A stretch of 64,000 nt of DNA from Burkholderiaceae bacterium. GTDB lineage: Bacteria; Pseudomonadota; Gammaproteobacteria; Burkholderiales; Burkholderiaceae_C. Position numbers and translations under genes: made by a program. Positions 41,567 through 51,763 of the stretch are shown here, one piece after another. The stretch's first letter is position 1; each line of letters begins with the position of its first letter. The stretch is from NCBI GenBank assembly GCA_023150375.1, contig JAKLLA010000002.1, forward strand, positions 310,001 through 374,000, read 5' to 3'. Under the pieces are notes generated by a model. It was not told the origin of the DNA. It saw only the letters and a program-made list of their open reading frames with translations, and made no database searches.

Positions 41567-42370
41567 ATGCCCACCTCGTCCTCTCCTTCCGCCCAGCGTG
41601 TGGCCGTCGTCACCGGCGGCGCCCGCGGCATCGGCCTCGAAGTGGCGCGCTGGTTCCTGGCGCGCGACTACCGTGTCGCGCTCTGGGACATCGACGCCGA
41701 GACGCTGGGCCGCACCGCCCGCGAGCTCAACGACGCCGCGCGCGTGCTGGCCATCCACTGCGACGTGTCGCAGCCCGACCAGGTGGACGCCGCCACCGCC
41801 AAGACCGAGGCCACCTTCGGCCGCATCGACGCGCTGGTCAACAACGCCGGCGTGGCGGTGTTCAAGCCCATCGGCCAGACCAGCTTCGAGGAGTGGCAGT
41901 ACGTGCTGGGCACCAACCTGAACGGCCCCTTCCTCTGCACCCAGGCGGTCGCGCCGGTGATGAAGAGAGGCGGCGGCGGCGCGGTGGTCAACATCGCCAG
42001 CATCTCCGGCCTGCGCGCCAGCACGCTGCGCGTGGCCTACGGCACCAGCAAGGCCGCGCTGATCCACCTGACCCGGCAGCAGGCCACCGAGCTGGGCACG
42101 GTGGGCATCCGCGTCAACGCCATCGCCCCCGGGCCGGTCGAGACGGAGATGGCCAAGCTGGTGCACAGCGTGGCCATTCGCGCGGACTACCACGACGTGA
42201 TCCCGCTGAACCGCTACGGCACCACCGAGGAGATCGCCAACGCGGTGGGCTTCCTCTGCAGCGATGCCGCCAGCTATGTCAACGGCCAGGTGCTGGCCGT
42301 GGATGGCGGCTTCGATGCCGCCGGCGTCGGACTGCCCACGCTGCGGCGCAACGCGGCCGCCGCAGGCTGA
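41567..42370 (+). CDS. SDR oxidoreductase (3-oxoacyl reductase type)
   Basis: A 267-residue classical SDR: TGGARGIGLEV cofactor loop near residue 17, NNAG, catalytic Ser in NIASISG and YGTSKAAL (Tyr and Lys), then the PG turn IAPGPVETEM and a normal C-terminal VNGQVLAVDGGF. It is likely NAD(P)-dependent oxidation/reduction of a hydroxyacyl or oxo compound in the pathway next door. GGAGA precedes the ATG and it is 74 bases after iclR. Confidence 0.85.
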   Translation: MPTSSSPSAQRVAVVTGGARGIGLEVARWFLARDYRVALWDIDAETLGRTARELNDAARVLAIHCDVSQPDQVDAATAKTEATFGRIDALVNNAGVAVFKPIGQTSFEEWQYVLGTNLNGPFLCTQAVAPVMKRGGGGAVVNIASISGLRASTLRVAYGTSKAALIHLTRQQATELGTVGIRVNAIAPGPVETEMAKLVHSVAIRADYHDVIPLNRYGTTEEIANAVGFLCSDAASYVNGQVLAVDGGFDAAGVGLPTLRRNAAAAG

Positions 42371-42656
42371 AAGCCTGCAGCGGCCCGTCGCCCGCGCCGG
42401 GGCGGGCAGGCCCGCCGGCCCTGCGGGTTACAGTCGGGTGCCGGGTCGGGCGCCCTCCCCCTCGGGGTCCCGATCCGCAGCCCCCGAGGGCGGCTCCACC
42501 GCACGACGTTTTGCCTCCCATCCACGCCCCCCGCATCCCCACGCCCGTCCCCTTCCCCGGATCCGGATCCGCTGCGCGCCTGCCCGACGACCGACGGGCC
42601 GCGCGGCGACGGCCAGGTGGCACCATTGCGAGCATGAAACTTGCTCCGGCTTGCCC
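42371..42656. other. 286-base intergenic region with partial GC repeat
   Basis: No gene is convincing. The middle (about 42447-42500) has CCTCCCCCTCGGGG and GCCCCCGAGGG, resembling the dispersed Burkholderiales-type repeats seen near hoxG, hypA and hoxB. It can fold as a hairpin and may act as a transcript end for the SDR gene, but there is no T tract. Confidence 0.4.
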
Positions 42657-43529
42657 ATGATCCGCCTGAGCTGCTCCGTCGCGCTGGACTATCGAATCGA
42701 CGCCCCGGGCGCCGATTTCATCTTCAACATCCAGCCGGCCCATACCCGCCAGCAGCGGGTGCTGGAAGAGCGGCTGAGCATCAGCCAGCCGGTGACGATG
42801 CAGGCGCACACCGACCCGGTGACGCGCTCGCGCTACCTGCGCCTGCATGCGCAGGGCGGCCTGCTGAACCTGCGGCACGAGGCGGTGGTGGAGCTGACGC
42901 ACCATGTCGCACCGGCTGCCGGACTGCCGGAGGTGCCGGTGGCGCAGCTGCCGCCCCAGGTGCTGCCCTACCTCTACCCGAGCCGCTACTGCGAGTCCGA
43001 CCGCCTCGCGCCGCTGGCCCTGCAACTCTTCGGGGCCATGCCGCAGGGCTCGCGCCGGGTGGTGGCGCTGTGCGAGTGGGTGCAGAAGCGGCTGGTGTTC
43101 CGCTCCGGCGTGTCGACCGCGCAGACTTCGGCGCGCGACACCCTGGCCGACGGGGCGGGGGTGTGCCGCGACTTCGCGCACGTGATGATCGCGCTGTGCC
43201 GGGCGCTGAACATTCCGGCGCGCTTTGCCACCGGCTTCGACTACGGCGCCGATCCGACCCTGGGGCCGCCGGATTTCCACGCCTACGTGGAGGCCTGGCT
43301 GGGCGGACGCTGGTACCTCTTCGATCCCTCGGGCACCGCGATCCCGATGGGCTTCGTGCGCCTGGGCACCGGGCGCGACGCCAGTGACGCCGCCTTCGCC
43401 ACCCTGTTCGGCCCGGTGCAGGGCGACGCGCCGCGCATCCGCATCGAGGCCCTGCCCGACGAATCCGGCCGCCTGACCCTGCCCCAGCACAGCAGCAACC
43501 TGCTGTCGACGGACGACGGACAGCCCTGA
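42657..43529 (+). CDS. Transglutaminase-like cysteine protease-fold protein
   Basis: A 290-residue bacterial transglutaminase-like protein. The Cys-His-Asp triad is visible as GAGVCRDFAHV, DFHAYVEAWLGGRWYLFDPSG. An N-terminal beta domain (LSCSVALDYRIDAPGADFIFNIQ) precedes it, as in the family often found beside ATP-grasp or alpha-E genes; those are not seen here. Probably a cytosolic peptidase or amidase; the substrate is unknown. Confidence 0.8.
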   Translation: MIRLSCSVALDYRIDAPGADFIFNIQPAHTRQQRVLEERLSISQPVTMQAHTDPVTRSRYLRLHAQGGLLNLRHEAVVELTHHVAPAAGLPEVPVAQLPPQVLPYLYPSRYCESDRLAPLALQLFGAMPQGSRRVVALCEWVQKRLVFRSGVSTAQTSARDTLADGAGVCRDFAHVMIALCRALNIPARFATGFDYGADPTLGPPDFHAYVEAWLGGRWYLFDPSGTAIPMGFVRLGTGRDASDAAFATLFGPVQGDAPRIRIEALPDESGRLTLPQHSSNLLSTDDGQP

Positions 43530-43602
43530 GCCCGGCCGTCACCCTGCCGAAGACCTGGCGCCCACGACCGGTGTGCCGCCGGTCCGCGCCCGGCCAGCGG
43601 TT

Positions 43603-44484
43603 TCACAGATCCGTGCGCAGCCGCCACAGCTCGGGAAAGAGCACCACGTCGAGCATGCGGCGCAGGTAGCTCACGCCGCCGGTGCCGCCGGTGCCGCGCT
43701 TGAAGCCGATGACGCGCTCCACCGTGGTGAGGTGGCGGAAGCGCCAGAGGCGGAAGGCGTCCTCCAGGTCGACCAGCTTCTCGCCGAGCTGGTAGAGGTC
43801 CCAGAAGGCTTCGGGGTCGCGGTAGACCTGCAGCCAGGCCTGCTCGACGGCGTCGCTGGCCGGGCGGGGCTGGGTCCAGTCGCGCTCGAGCTGGTCGGCC
43901 GGCAGCGGCAGGCCGCGGCGCGCCATCAGGCGCAGCGTCTCGTCGTAGACCGAGGGGGCGCGCCAGGCCGCCTCGACTTCCGCCAGGCGCTGCGGGTGAT
44001 GGGCATGGGGCTGCAGCATCGCGGCGTTCTTGTTGCCGAGCATGAACTCGAGGCAGCGGTACTGCGCACTCTGGAAGCCGCTGGAGTGGCCCAGCGAGGG
44101 GCGGATGGCGCTGTACTCCGGCGGGGTCATGGTCGACAGCACGGTCCAGGCGGCCACCAGCTGTTCCATCACCCGGCTGACGCGGGCGAGCATCTTGAAG
44201 GCCGGCGGCAGGCGGTCGGCAGCGATCGCGCCCAGCGCACCGCGCAGCTCGTGCAGCATCAGCTTCATCCACAGCTCGCTGGTCTGGTGCTGCACGATGA
44301 AGAGCATCTCGTCGTGTGCATCCGACAGCGGCTGCTGCGCGGCGAGGATGCGGTCGAGCTGCAGGTAGTCGCCGTAGCTCATGTCGCGGCGGAAATCGAG
44401 CTGGGCCCCCTCTTCGGCGACGATCTGCTCGGGCGTGGCCGCCTCGCGGGCGGGGGGAGGCGGCGCGGCGGCATCGGAGGTCAT
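43603..44484 (-). CDS. kynA: Tryptophan 2,3-dioxygenase
   Basis: Haem enzyme opening the indole ring of L-tryptophan to N-formylkynurenine, the first step of the operon's pathway. In 293 residues it shows [30 protein letters not shown] (with the distal His), [18 protein letters not shown] and [20 protein letters not shown] (in part), containing the axial haem His. It is the last gene of the minus-strand run, 33 bases after kynU. The first about 25 residues are a nonconserved leader. Confidence 0.96.
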   Translation of the reverse strand: MTSDAAAPPPPAREAATPEQIVAEEGAQLDFRRDMSYGDYLQLDRILAAQQPLSDAHDEMLFIVQHQTSELWMKLMLHELRGALGAIAADRLPPAFKMLARVSRVMEQLVAAWTVLSTMTPPEYSAIRPSLGHSSGFQSAQYRCLEFMLGNKNAAMLQPHAHHPQRLAEVEAAWRAPSVYDETLRLMARRGLPLPADQLERDWTQPRPASDAVEQAWLQVYRDPEAFWDLYQLGEKLVDLEDAFRLWRFRHLTTVERVIGFKRGTGGTGGVSYLRRMLDVVLFPELWRLRTDL

Positions 44485-44517
44485 GGCCTCTCCTGGATCG
44501 ACGGGGGGGGCGGTGCG

Positions 44518-45834
44518 TCAGGTCACCGGCGACTGATGGGCGAAGCGCGGATCGCGCCACTCGCCGCGGTGGAGCACCTGGCGCAGCTGCTCCACCGCAT
44601 CCCAGATGTCGGCGAAGCCGAGGTAGAGCGGCGTGAAGCCGAAGCGCAGCAGCCCGGGGGCGCGGTAATCGCCGATCACGCCGCGCTCGATGAGGGCCTG
44701 CACGATCGCATAGCCGCCCTCGGCGCGGTAGAAGCTGGCCTGGCTGCCGCGCTCCTCGGCGTTGCGCGGGGTGCACAGGTGCAGGCCCTGGTCTGCGCAG
44801 CGCAGCTCGACCAGGTCGATGAAGCACTGCGTCAGCGCGATGGACTTGGCGCGCAGCGCCGCCATGCCGCCCAGCGGCTCGGCCGCCAGCAGGGTGTCGA
44901 GCCCGGCGTCCAGCGCGGCCAGCGCGAGCACCGAGGGCGTGCCGCAGAGAAAGCGGCGGATGTCCTCGGCGGCCTCGTACTGAGGGCTGAAGGCGAAGGG
45001 CATGGCATGGCCCATCCAGCCGGTGAGCGGCTGGATGCGGTGCAGGTGCGGCGACTCGGCCAGCGTCTGCAGGTGCTGCGGCGCCACCCACAGGAAGGCC
45101 GGCGCACCGGGACCGCCGTTGAGGTACTTGTAGCCGCAGCCCACCGCGAAGTCGGCCCCGGCGGCCTTCAGATCCAGCGGCACCGCGCCGGCGGAGTGGG
45201 CCAGGTCCCAGAGGCTGAGCGCACCGGCCGCGCGGGCGGCGGCGCTCAGCGCGGCCATCGGGTGCATACGGCCGCTGCGGTAGTTGACATGGGTGAGCAT
45301 CAGCACCGCGACATCGCGGCCGGCCTCGCCGGCCAGCCGGGCGGCCAGTCGGTCGGGCTCGACCAGCTCGAGCTCGCAGCCGTGCTGGGCGGCCAGGCTC
45401 TCGGCGATGTAGAGGTCGGTGGGGAAGTTGTCGGGCTCCGAGACGATGACCCGGCGCGCCGGCCCGTCGGGCTGTCGGGCGGCCAGCGCCAGCGCCACGG
45501 CCAGCACCTTGTAGAGGTTCAGCGAGGTGGAGTCCGCGGCGATCACCTCGCCCGGGCCGGCGCCGAGCAGGCGGCCGATGCGATCGCCCACGCGCCGCGG
45601 CAGGTCGATCCAGCCGGCGCGGTTCCAGCTGCGGATCAGCCCCTGGCCCCATTCCTGCTCGATGACCCGCGCGACGCGCCCCGGCGTGGCCCGCGGCAGC
45701 ACGCCCAGCGAGTTGCCGTCCAGGTAGATCAGGCCTTCGGGCAGCGCGAACTGGTCGCGCAGCGGGGCCAGCGGGTCGGCCGCGTCCAGGGCAACGCAGG
45801 CTTCGCGGGTGTCGACGGGAAGGCAATCGTGCAT
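44518..45834 (-). CDS. kynU: Kynureninase
   Basis: PLP enzyme splitting kynurenine into anthranilate and alanine, 438 residues. Family blocks: IYLDGNSLGVLPRAT, DSTSLNLYKVLA, HVNYRSG, WDLAHSAGAVPLDL and GCGYKYLNGGPGAP, whose lysine binds PLP. Ordering with kynA downstream and a formamidase upstream makes a complete kynurenine segment. The anthranilate is passed to the CoA ligase in the same operon. Confidence 0.96.
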   Translation of the reverse strand: MHDCLPVDTREACVALDAADPLAPLRDQFALPEGLIYLDGNSLGVLPRATPGRVARVIEQEWGQGLIRSWNRAGWIDLPRRVGDRIGRLLGAGPGEVIAADSTSLNLYKVLAVALALAARQPDGPARRVIVSEPDNFPTDLYIAESLAAQHGCELELVEPDRLAARLAGEAGRDVAVLMLTHVNYRSGRMHPMAALSAAARAAGALSLWDLAHSAGAVPLDLKAAGADFAVGCGYKYLNGGPGAPAFLWVAPQHLQTLAESPHLHRIQPLTGWMGHAMPFAFSPQYEAAEDIRRFLCGTPSVLALAALDAGLDTLLAAEPLGGMAALRAKSIALTQCFIDLVELRCADQGLHLCTPRNAEERGSQASFYRAEGGYAIVQALIERGVIGDYRAPGLLRFGFTPLYLGFADIWDAVEQLRQVLHRGEWRDPRFAHQSPVT

Positions 45835-45892
45835 GGCAGGCGGCCTCGGCGCGGTGGCGGCGCGGATCGATGGAAGGAATCAGCGGAACGCA

Positions 45893-46753
45893 TCAGCGGA
45901 AGAAGTCGGCCACCTGGCGGGCCAGGTCGCCCTCGGGCGACTCGAAGCCGTGGATGGCCGAGAAATGGTGGGCGCCGGGCAGCGCACGCGCGCTGCCGGC
46001 GTTGCCGGCGGCCTGCCAGCCGGCCAGGAAGGCCCGCGACTGTCGCTCGAACTCGGCCGACTCGGCCCCGCCCCAGACCAGCTGCAGCGGCGTGCGGCAG
46101 GCGCGCAGGTTCAGCAGGGGCGACTGGCGCTGCACCAGGGCCTCGTCGAGCTGGATCACGGGCTGCAGGTAGCTCCAGCGCAGCGGCGCCAGGTCGTACA
46201 GGCCGCTGACCAGCAGCGCGCCGGCCAGCGGATCCTGCGGCAGGCCGTAGTCCTCGGCCCAGGGCGTGAGCAGGGCCATCGCACCGAGGTGGCCGCCGGC
46301 CGAATGCCCGCCCACCGCCACCCGGGCGGGGTCGCCGCCATGCTCGGCGATGTGGCGCAGCACCCAGGCCAGCGCGGCGCGGCACTGGCGCACGATCTCG
46401 TCGAGCCGCACGCGCGGGCACAGCGCGTAGTCGACCACCACGGTGGTGATGCCCCGCGGCTGCAGGCCCAGCGCGACGCCGGAGAAGTCCTTCGACGACA
46501 GCGCGCGCCAGTAGCCGCCGTGCAGGAAGACGAACACCGGCGCGCCCGGCTGCGCGGCCGGGAAGATGTCGAGCGTCTCGGCTCGGGTCGGTCCGTAGGG
46601 CAGGTTCAGCCGGGCGCTCAGGCGGTCGCGCGCCGCGGCGGCCTGCGCGCGGTAGTGCGCCAGCTCGCCGGCCGGATCGGCCAGGCCCAGCGAGGGGTTG
46701 TACTGGGCGTCGATCTGCGCCTGTTCGGTGAAGTCGCGGTACAGGGGCGTCAT
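45893..46753 (-). CDS. kynB: Kynurenine formamidase-type alpha/beta hydrolase
   Basis: A 286-residue alpha/beta hydrolase with HGGYWR as oxyanion motif, GGHSAGGHL as nucleophile elbow and GAHHFSAI supplying the catalytic His. This is the esterase/arylformamidase type found in many kynurenine clusters rather than the metal-dependent KynB family. Its place between kynU and the anthranilate genes supports hydrolysis of N-formylkynurenine. The symbol kynB is used by function; the family differs from classic KynB. Confidence 0.8.
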   Translation of the reverse strand: MTPLYRDFTEQAQIDAQYNPSLGLADPAGELAHYRAQAAAARDRLSARLNLPYGPTRAETLDIFPAAQPGAPVFVFLHGGYWRALSSKDFSGVALGLQPRGITTVVVDYALCPRVRLDEIVRQCRAALAWVLRHIAEHGGDPARVAVGGHSAGGHLGAMALLTPWAEDYGLPQDPLAGALLVSGLYDLAPLRWSYLQPVIQLDEALVQRQSPLLNLRACRTPLQLVWGGAESAEFERQSRAFLAGWQAAGNAGSARALPGAHHFSAIHGFESPEGDLARQVADFFR

Positions 46754-46786
46754 GGGCTTGCGCAGCGATGAGGCAGGCGAATCCGT

Positions 46787-47200
46787 TCAAAGAGGCTCGT
46801 CGGGCACGACGGCGGTGACCTCGATCTCCACCTTCGCCCGTGGCTCGACCAGCGCGGCCACCTGCACCGCGGTCATCACGGCCTGCCAGCAGCCGATCAC
46901 CTCGCGGAAGACCTTCCCGATCTCGGGCCAGGCCGCCACGTAGGCATCGCGGTCGGTGACGTACCAGGTCATGCGCACGATGTGCTCGGGACGCGCGCCG
47001 CCTTCGGCCAGCACGCTGCGCACATTCTCCAACGCCTGGCGCACCTGGTCGACCAGATCGTCGCTGTGGAACACGCCCTGGCTGTCCCAGCCGATCATGC
47101 CGGCGACGAAGACCATCCGGCCGCGCGCGGAAATGCCGTTGGCGTAGCCGCGCGGGCGGGGCCAGCCGGGCGGCAGCAGCACCTGGTGCGCAGTGGTCAT
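46787..47200 (-). CDS. RidA family enamine/imine deaminase
   Basis: A 137-residue RidA/YjgF protein: FVAGMIGWDSQGVFHS, QVRQALENVRSVLAEGGARPEHIV (as one helix-turn region), and VEPRAKVEIEVTAVV with the Arg-Glu pair of the active-site pocket. It overlaps the CoA-ligase gene by four bases. RidA proteins hydrolyse enamines and imines, and reduction of 2-aminobenzoyl-CoA gives an enamine-type product, so a deaminating role in this pathway is a reasonable inference. Confidence 0.85.
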   Translation of the reverse strand: MTTAHQVLLPPGWPRPRGYANGISARGRMVFVAGMIGWDSQGVFHSDDLVDQVRQALENVRSVLAEGGARPEHIVRMTWYVTDRDAYVAAWPEIGKVFREVIGCWQAVMTAVQVAALVEPRAKVEIEVTAVVPDEPL

Positions 47201-48834
47201 GGTTGCGGATCCTCCTCGGGCAGGTCGCGCAGTCGGAACCGCTGGATTTTGCCGGTTCCGGTGCGCGGCAGGGCAGCGATGAAGCGCAGGGCGCGCGGGT
47301 ATTTGTAAGGGGCGATCTGGCTGCGCACGAAGGCCTGCAGCTCGGCGGCCAGCGCGGCCGAGGGCGCATGGCCGGGCCGCAGCACGACGAAGGCCTTGAC
47401 GATCTGGCCGCGCGCCTCGTCGCCCACGCCGATCACGCCGCATTCGGCCACCGCCGGATGCAGCAGCAGGGCGCCCTCGACCTCCGGCGCGGCGATGTTG
47501 TAGCCGGCCGAGACGATCAGGTCGTCGGTGCGGGCCTGGTAGTGGAAGTAGCCGTCGGCGTCCATCCGGTAGGCATCGCCGGTGAGGTTCCAGCCGCCCT
47601 GCACGTACTGGCGCTGGCGCTCGTCGTCGAGGTAGCGGCAGCCGGTGGGGCCCTTGACGGCGAGCCGGCCCACCTCGCCGGGCGGCAGCGGGCGCAGCGC
47701 CTCGTCGACCACGCAGGCGCGGTAGCCGGGCACCACCTTGCCGGTGGCGCCGGGGCGGGCCTCGCGCTCGTCGGCGGAGATGAAGATGTGCAGCAGCTCG
47801 GTGGAGCCGATGCCGTCGATCAGCTCGATGCCGGTGGCCTCGCGCCAGAGCTGGCGGGTGGCCGCCGGCAGCGCCTCGCCGGCCGAGACGCACTGGCGCA
47901 GCGCGCTGGCGCGCAGCTGCGCGCCGAAGGCGGCCAGGTTGCGGTAGGAGGTCGGCGCGGTGAACAGCGTGGTCACGCCGTGCTCGACGATGCCCTGCAC
48001 CAGGTCCGCCGGCGTCACCCGCTCGAGCAGCAGCACCGAGGCCCCCACCGACAGCGGGAACAGCAGCAGCCCGCCGAGCCCGAAGGTGAAGGCCAGCGGC
48101 GGGCTGCCGGCGAAGACATCGTCGGCGCGCGGGCGCAGCACATGGCGCGGCCAGCAGGCGCAGGCGGCCAGGATGTCGCGGTGGAAGTGCATCGTGGCCT
48201 TCGGCACGCCGGTGGTGCCGGAGGTGAAGGCGAGCAGGCAGGTGTCGTCGGCGGCGCTGTCGAAGGCCTCGAAGGGCTCGGGGTGGCGGGCCATCGCCGC
48301 GTCCAGCTCGGCGCCGCTGTCGGGCTCGCCGGTGGCAAACAGCAGGCAGCGCAGCGGCTGCGGCGCGTCGTCGGCGGCAGCCGCGAGCTCCTCGGCCAGG
48401 CGCCGGTCGCACAGCGCCAGGCCGACCTGGGCCTTGGCCAGGATGGCGCGCAGCTCGACGGCGCGCAGCAGCGGCATGGTCGGCACCGCGATGCCGCCGG
48501 CCTTGACCACCGCCAGCCAGCAGGCCGCCATCATCGGCGTGTTCGGCGCGCGCAGCAGCACCCGCTGGCCCGGGCGCAGCCCCAGCTCGCGCACCAGCAC
48601 CTGGGCGATGCGGTCCACCCGCTCGCGCAGGTCGGCATAGCTCCAGCGCAGGCCGCCGGGCGCGAGCAGGCAGGGCCGCCCCCCCTCGCCGGCGGCGATG
48701 CGCCGGTCCAGCAGCTCGACCACGCAGTTCAGCCGCGGCGGGAACTGCAGCTCGGGGGTCTCGAAGAGGAACTCGGGCAGCTGCCCGGGCGGCGGCAGGC
48801 GATCGCGGGCAAAAGTGTCGACGGCAGCGGTCAT
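47197..48834 (-). CDS. abmG: 2-Aminobenzoate (anthranilate)-CoA ligase
   Basis: A 545-residue ANL-family benzoate-type CoA ligase: [18 protein letters not shown]-loop region, [27 protein letters not shown], the [11 protein letters not shown] site and the terminal [14 protein letters not shown] lysine. The family members closest to this pattern activate benzoate and 2-aminobenzoate. Given the adjacent kynureninase and 2-aminobenzoyl-CoA monooxygenase/reductase, anthranilate is the obvious substrate. It overlaps both the acyl-CoA dehydrogenase and RidA genes by four bases. Confidence 0.88.
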   Translation of the reverse strand: MTAAVDTFARDRLPPPGQLPEFLFETPELQFPPRLNCVVELLDRRIAAGEGGRPCLLAPGGLRWSYADLRERVDRIAQVLVRELGLRPGQRVLLRAPNTPMMAACWLAVVKAGGIAVPTMPLLRAVELRAILAKAQVGLALCDRRLAEELAAAADDAPQPLRCLLFATGEPDSGAELDAAMARHPEPFEAFDSAADDTCLLAFTSGTTGVPKATMHFHRDILAACACWPRHVLRPRADDVFAGSPPLAFTFGLGGLLLFPLSVGASVLLLERVTPADLVQGIVEHGVTTLFTAPTSYRNLAAFGAQLRASALRQCVSAGEALPAATRQLWREATGIELIDGIGSTELLHIFISADEREARPGATGKVVPGYRACVVDEALRPLPPGEVGRLAVKGPTGCRYLDDERQRQYVQGGWNLTGDAYRMDADGYFHYQARTDDLIVSAGYNIAAPEVEGALLLHPAVAECGVIGVGDEARGQIVKAFVVLRPGHAPSAALAAELQAFVRSQIAPYKYPRALRFIAALPRTGTGKIQRFRLRDLPEEDPQP

Positions 48835-50036
48835 GGCAGGCTCCGGTCGAGATCGGCGTCGGGGTGGGCGGCCGCGGCCTCGCGCAGTAGTTCGCGGCCG
48901 ATGATGAGCTGCTGCACCTCGGTGGCGCCCTCGTAGATGCGCAGGGCGCGGATCTCGCGGTAGAGCTGCTCGACCGGCTGGCCGCTGACCACGCCCAGGC
49001 CGCCGAAGAGCTGCAGCGCCGCATCGATGACCTGCTGGGCGCCTTCGGTGGCGGCCAGCTTGGCCATCGCGGCCTGCCGGGTCACCGGCTGGCCCTGGTC
49101 GCGCCGCCAGGCCGCGCGGTAGGTCAGCAGGGCGGCGGCCTCCAGCGTGGTGGCCATCTGCGCCAGCCGGGCCTGGGTGAGCTGGAAGTCGGCCAGCCGG
49201 GCGCCGAACATGCGCCGGCTGCGCGCGCGCTGCAGGCCCTCGGCCAGCGCACGCTCGCCGAAGCCCAGCGCGGCCGCGGCCACCGAGGTGCGGAACACAT
49301 CCAGCGTGCGCATCGCGATCTTGAAGCCCTCGCCCGGCGCGCCGAGCAGGCGGTCCGCCGGCACGCGGCAGCCGGCCAGGCGCAGCCGCGCCAGCGGGTG
49401 CGGGGCGATCAGGTCGATGCGCTCGGCGACCTCGAAGCCGGGCGTGCCGGCGTCCACCACGAAGGCGCTGATGCCGCGCGCGCCGGGCGCCTCGCCGCTG
49501 CGCGCGAAGACGACGTACTGGTGGGCGATGCCGCCGTTGGAGATCCAGGTCTTCTCGCCGTCGAGAACCCAGGCGTCGCCGTCGCGCCGCGCCGCGCAGG
49601 TCAGCGCGGCGACATCGGAGCCGGCCTCGGGCTCGGACAGCGCGAAGGCGGCGATCGTGCGGCCGGCCGCCACGCCGGGCAGGAAGCGCGCACGCTGCGC
49701 GGGCGTGCCGGCCAGGCCGATCGCGCCCGCGCCCAGCCCCTGCATCGCGAAGGCGAAGTCGGCCAGCCCGGCGTGCCGCGCCAGCGTGTGGCGGATCAGG
49801 CAGACCGTGCGGGTGTCGATCACCTCGGCCGCGCCGCCCTCGGCCGTGCCGGCCACCGCGTGGCGTAGCCAGCCGGCCGCGCCCAGCCGTTCGACCAGGG
49901 CGCGGCAGTGCGCATCGACCTGCGCGGGCGGCACGGCATGCCCCGGGCCCAGGTGTTCGGCCGCCCAGGCCTGCAGCGCAGCGGCCAGCGCGCGGTGGCG
50001 CGGCTCGAAGAAGGGCCAGTCCAGCAGATCGTTCAT
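48831..50036 (-). CDS. Acyl-CoA dehydrogenase
   Basis: A 401-residue FAD acyl-CoA dehydrogenase with [15 protein letters not shown] and WISNGG flavin motifs, [19 protein letters not shown] and the terminal [10 protein letters not shown]; the Glu there is the usual base in many members. It would oxidise a cyclic CoA ester formed from 2-aminobenzoyl-CoA. It lies between enoyl-CoA hydratase and ligase genes in the operon. Confidence 0.9.
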   Translation of the reverse strand: MNDLLDWPFFEPRHRALAAALQAWAAEHLGPGHAVPPAQVDAHCRALVERLGAAGWLRHAVAGTAEGGAAEVIDTRTVCLIRHTLARHAGLADFAFAMQGLGAGAIGLAGTPAQRARFLPGVAAGRTIAAFALSEPEAGSDVAALTCAARRDGDAWVLDGEKTWISNGGIAHQYVVFARSGEAPGARGISAFVVDAGTPGFEVAERIDLIAPHPLARLRLAGCRVPADRLLGAPGEGFKIAMRTLDVFRTSVAAAALGFGERALAEGLQRARSRRMFGARLADFQLTQARLAQMATTLEAAALLTYRAAWRRDQGQPVTRQAAMAKLAATEGAQQVIDAALQLFGGLGVVSGQPVEQLYREIRALRIYEGATEVQQLIIGRELLREAAAAHPDADLDRSLP

Positions 50037-50132
50037 GTCGGTGACTCCACCGGGCCCGATGCGGCCCGCGGGACAGGGGATCGAGCCGTCGCCGCCCAGC
50101 CGGCGCAGCCGCCTCGGGCGCGGCCCATCACA

Positions 50133-51050
50133 TCAGCGCCCCAGGAACTGCGGCCGCTGGCGCGCGACGAAGGCACGGTAGGCGCGTTCGAAGTCGCCGG
50201 TGAGCATGCAGATCGCCTGGGCCTGCGCCTCGGCCTCGAGGGCCTGGTCCACCGGCATCGACCACTCCTGGTGCAGCATGGTCTTGGTGATGCCGTGCGC
50301 GAAGGTCGGCCCGGCCGCCAGCTCCGCCGCCAGCGCCTGCGCTGCCTCGGCCAGCGCCTCGGGCGCGACCAGGCGGTTGAAGAAGCCCCAGCGCTCGCCC
50401 TCCTCGCCGCCCAGGCTGCGGCCGGTGTAGAGCAGCTCGCTGGCGCGGCCCTGGCCGATCAGCCGCGGCAGGATGGCGCAGGCGCCCATGTCGCAGCCGG
50501 CAAGGCCGACCCGGTTGAACAGGAAGGCGGTGCGGCTGCGCGCGGTGCCCAGGCGCAGGTCGGCGGCCATCGCCAGGATCGCGCCGGCGCCGGCGCAGAC
50601 GCCGTCCACCGCCGCGACGATGGGCTGCGGGCAGGCGCGCATGGCCTTGACCAGGTCGCCGGTCATGCGGGTGAAGCGCAGCAGCTCGGGCACCGGCAGG
50701 CCGATCAGCGGGCCGATGATCTCGTGCACATCGCCGCCGGAGCAGAAGTTGCCGCCCGCGCCCTGCAGCACCACCACCTGCACGTCGTCGGCCAGGCGCA
50801 GCTGCACGAACAGGTCGCGCAGCTCGGCGTAGGCGTCGAAGGTGAGCGGGTTCTTGCGCTCGGGGCGGTTCAGCGTGACGGTCGCGATGCCGCCGGCACA
50901 GTGCCACAGCACATGCTGGGCCTGGTAGCCGGCCAGCGGCCGGCAGTTGCCGGCGCGCAGCGCGGGGTCGACGGCGCGGGCCGGGGCCGCGGGGTCGGCG
51001 GCGCCGGATGGGCCAGGCGTGGCGGGCAGGGCGGGTGCGGAGTGGCTCAT
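50133..51050 (-). CDS. Enoyl-CoA hydratase/isomerase family protein
   Basis: A 305-residue crotonase-fold protein: [32 protein letters not shown] (oxyanion hole), [21 protein letters not shown] and a normal C-terminal helical part. It would hydrate or open a ring enoyl-CoA after reduction of 2-aminobenzoyl-CoA. The first about 40 residues are an Ala/Pro-rich leader. The ATG overlaps the MarR stop (ATGA). Confidence 0.88.
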   Translation of the reverse strand: MSHSAPALPATPGPSGAADPAAPARAVDPALRAGNCRPLAGYQAQHVLWHCAGGIATVTLNRPERKNPLTFDAYAELRDLFVQLRLADDVQVVVLQGAGGNFCSGGDVHEIIGPLIGLPVPELLRFTRMTGDLVKAMRACPQPIVAAVDGVCAGAGAILAMAADLRLGTARSRTAFLFNRVGLAGCDMGACAILPRLIGQGRASELLYTGRSLGGEEGERWGFFNRLVAPEALAEAAQALAAELAAGPTFAHGITKTMLHQEWSMPVDQALEAEAQAQAICMLTGDFERAYRAFVARQRPQFLGR

Positions 51051-51763
51051 CGGGGGGTCCTTCGGGTCGGGCGCCGGGCGCGGGGGGGCCGGCCCGGGTC
51101 GGCGGAGTCGGTGGAGTCGGCGGCATCGGCCGGGGCCGCTTCGATGGGGGCGGCTTCGGTCGCAGCGGATCCGGGCGGCTCGGCCGCCTGGCTCAGGCCC
51201 AGGCGCAGCCGGCCGAGCAGGGCGTAGAGGGCATCCTTGTCGTCGCTGCCCAGACCGCCCAGCAGGGCGCGCAGCCACCGCTCGTGTTCGGCGGCCATCG
51301 CGGCGAACTCGCGCCGGCCGAGCCCGGTGAGGCGCACGCGCCAGGAGCGGCGGTCGTCGGGGTCCTCGGCGCGCTCCACCCAGCCCTCGGCGACCAGCTG
51401 GTCGGTCAGCCCGGTGACATTGCCGCCGGTGACCATCAGGTAGCGCGACAGCACGTTCATGCGCAGGCCGTCGGGGTGGCGCTCGAGCTGGGCCAGGTAG
51501 TCGAAGCGCGCCAGCGTGGTGCCGAAGCGGCTGCGCAGGCGCTGGCGGATGTGCTGCTCGATCTGCGTGCTGCAGGCCAGCAGGCGCAGCCAGATGCGCA
51601 GGTCCAGGTGGTCGTCGGCCTGGGCGCGGGCCTCCAGGCCGATGTGCGCCTCGCCCAGCGCGCGCGCCAGCGCGGCGCCCTCGCCCTCGCCTGCGGCGGC
51701 ACCGTCACCCGGCCCGGGCCGGGGATCGGGTCGCGGCTCGGGCCGCGGATCGCGCCGGCTCAC
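51047..51763 (-). CDS. MarR family transcriptional regulator
   Basis: A 238-residue MarR-type repressor starting at a GTG overlapping the SDR stop. The winged helix is at [40 protein letters not shown] (one continuous helix-turn-helix region) with the wing [15 protein letters not shown]. An Arg/Pro N-terminus and a long Ala/Pro/Asp C-terminal tail extend the usual 150-residue family. Sitting inside the 2-aminobenzoyl-CoA operon, it probably senses an aromatic acid or CoA thioester and binds the palindrome at 55041. Confidence 0.85.
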   Translation of the reverse strand: MSRRDPRPEPRPDPRPGPGDGAAAGEGEGAALARALGEAHIGLEARAQADDHLDLRIWLRLLACSTQIEQHIRQRLRSRFGTTLARFDYLAQLERHPDGLRMNVLSRYLMVTGGNVTGLTDQLVAEGWVERAEDPDDRRSWRVRLTGLGRREFAAMAAEHERWLRALLGGLGSDDKDALYALLGRLRLGLSQAAEPPGSAATEAAPIEAAPADAADSTDSADPGRPPRARRPTRRTPR

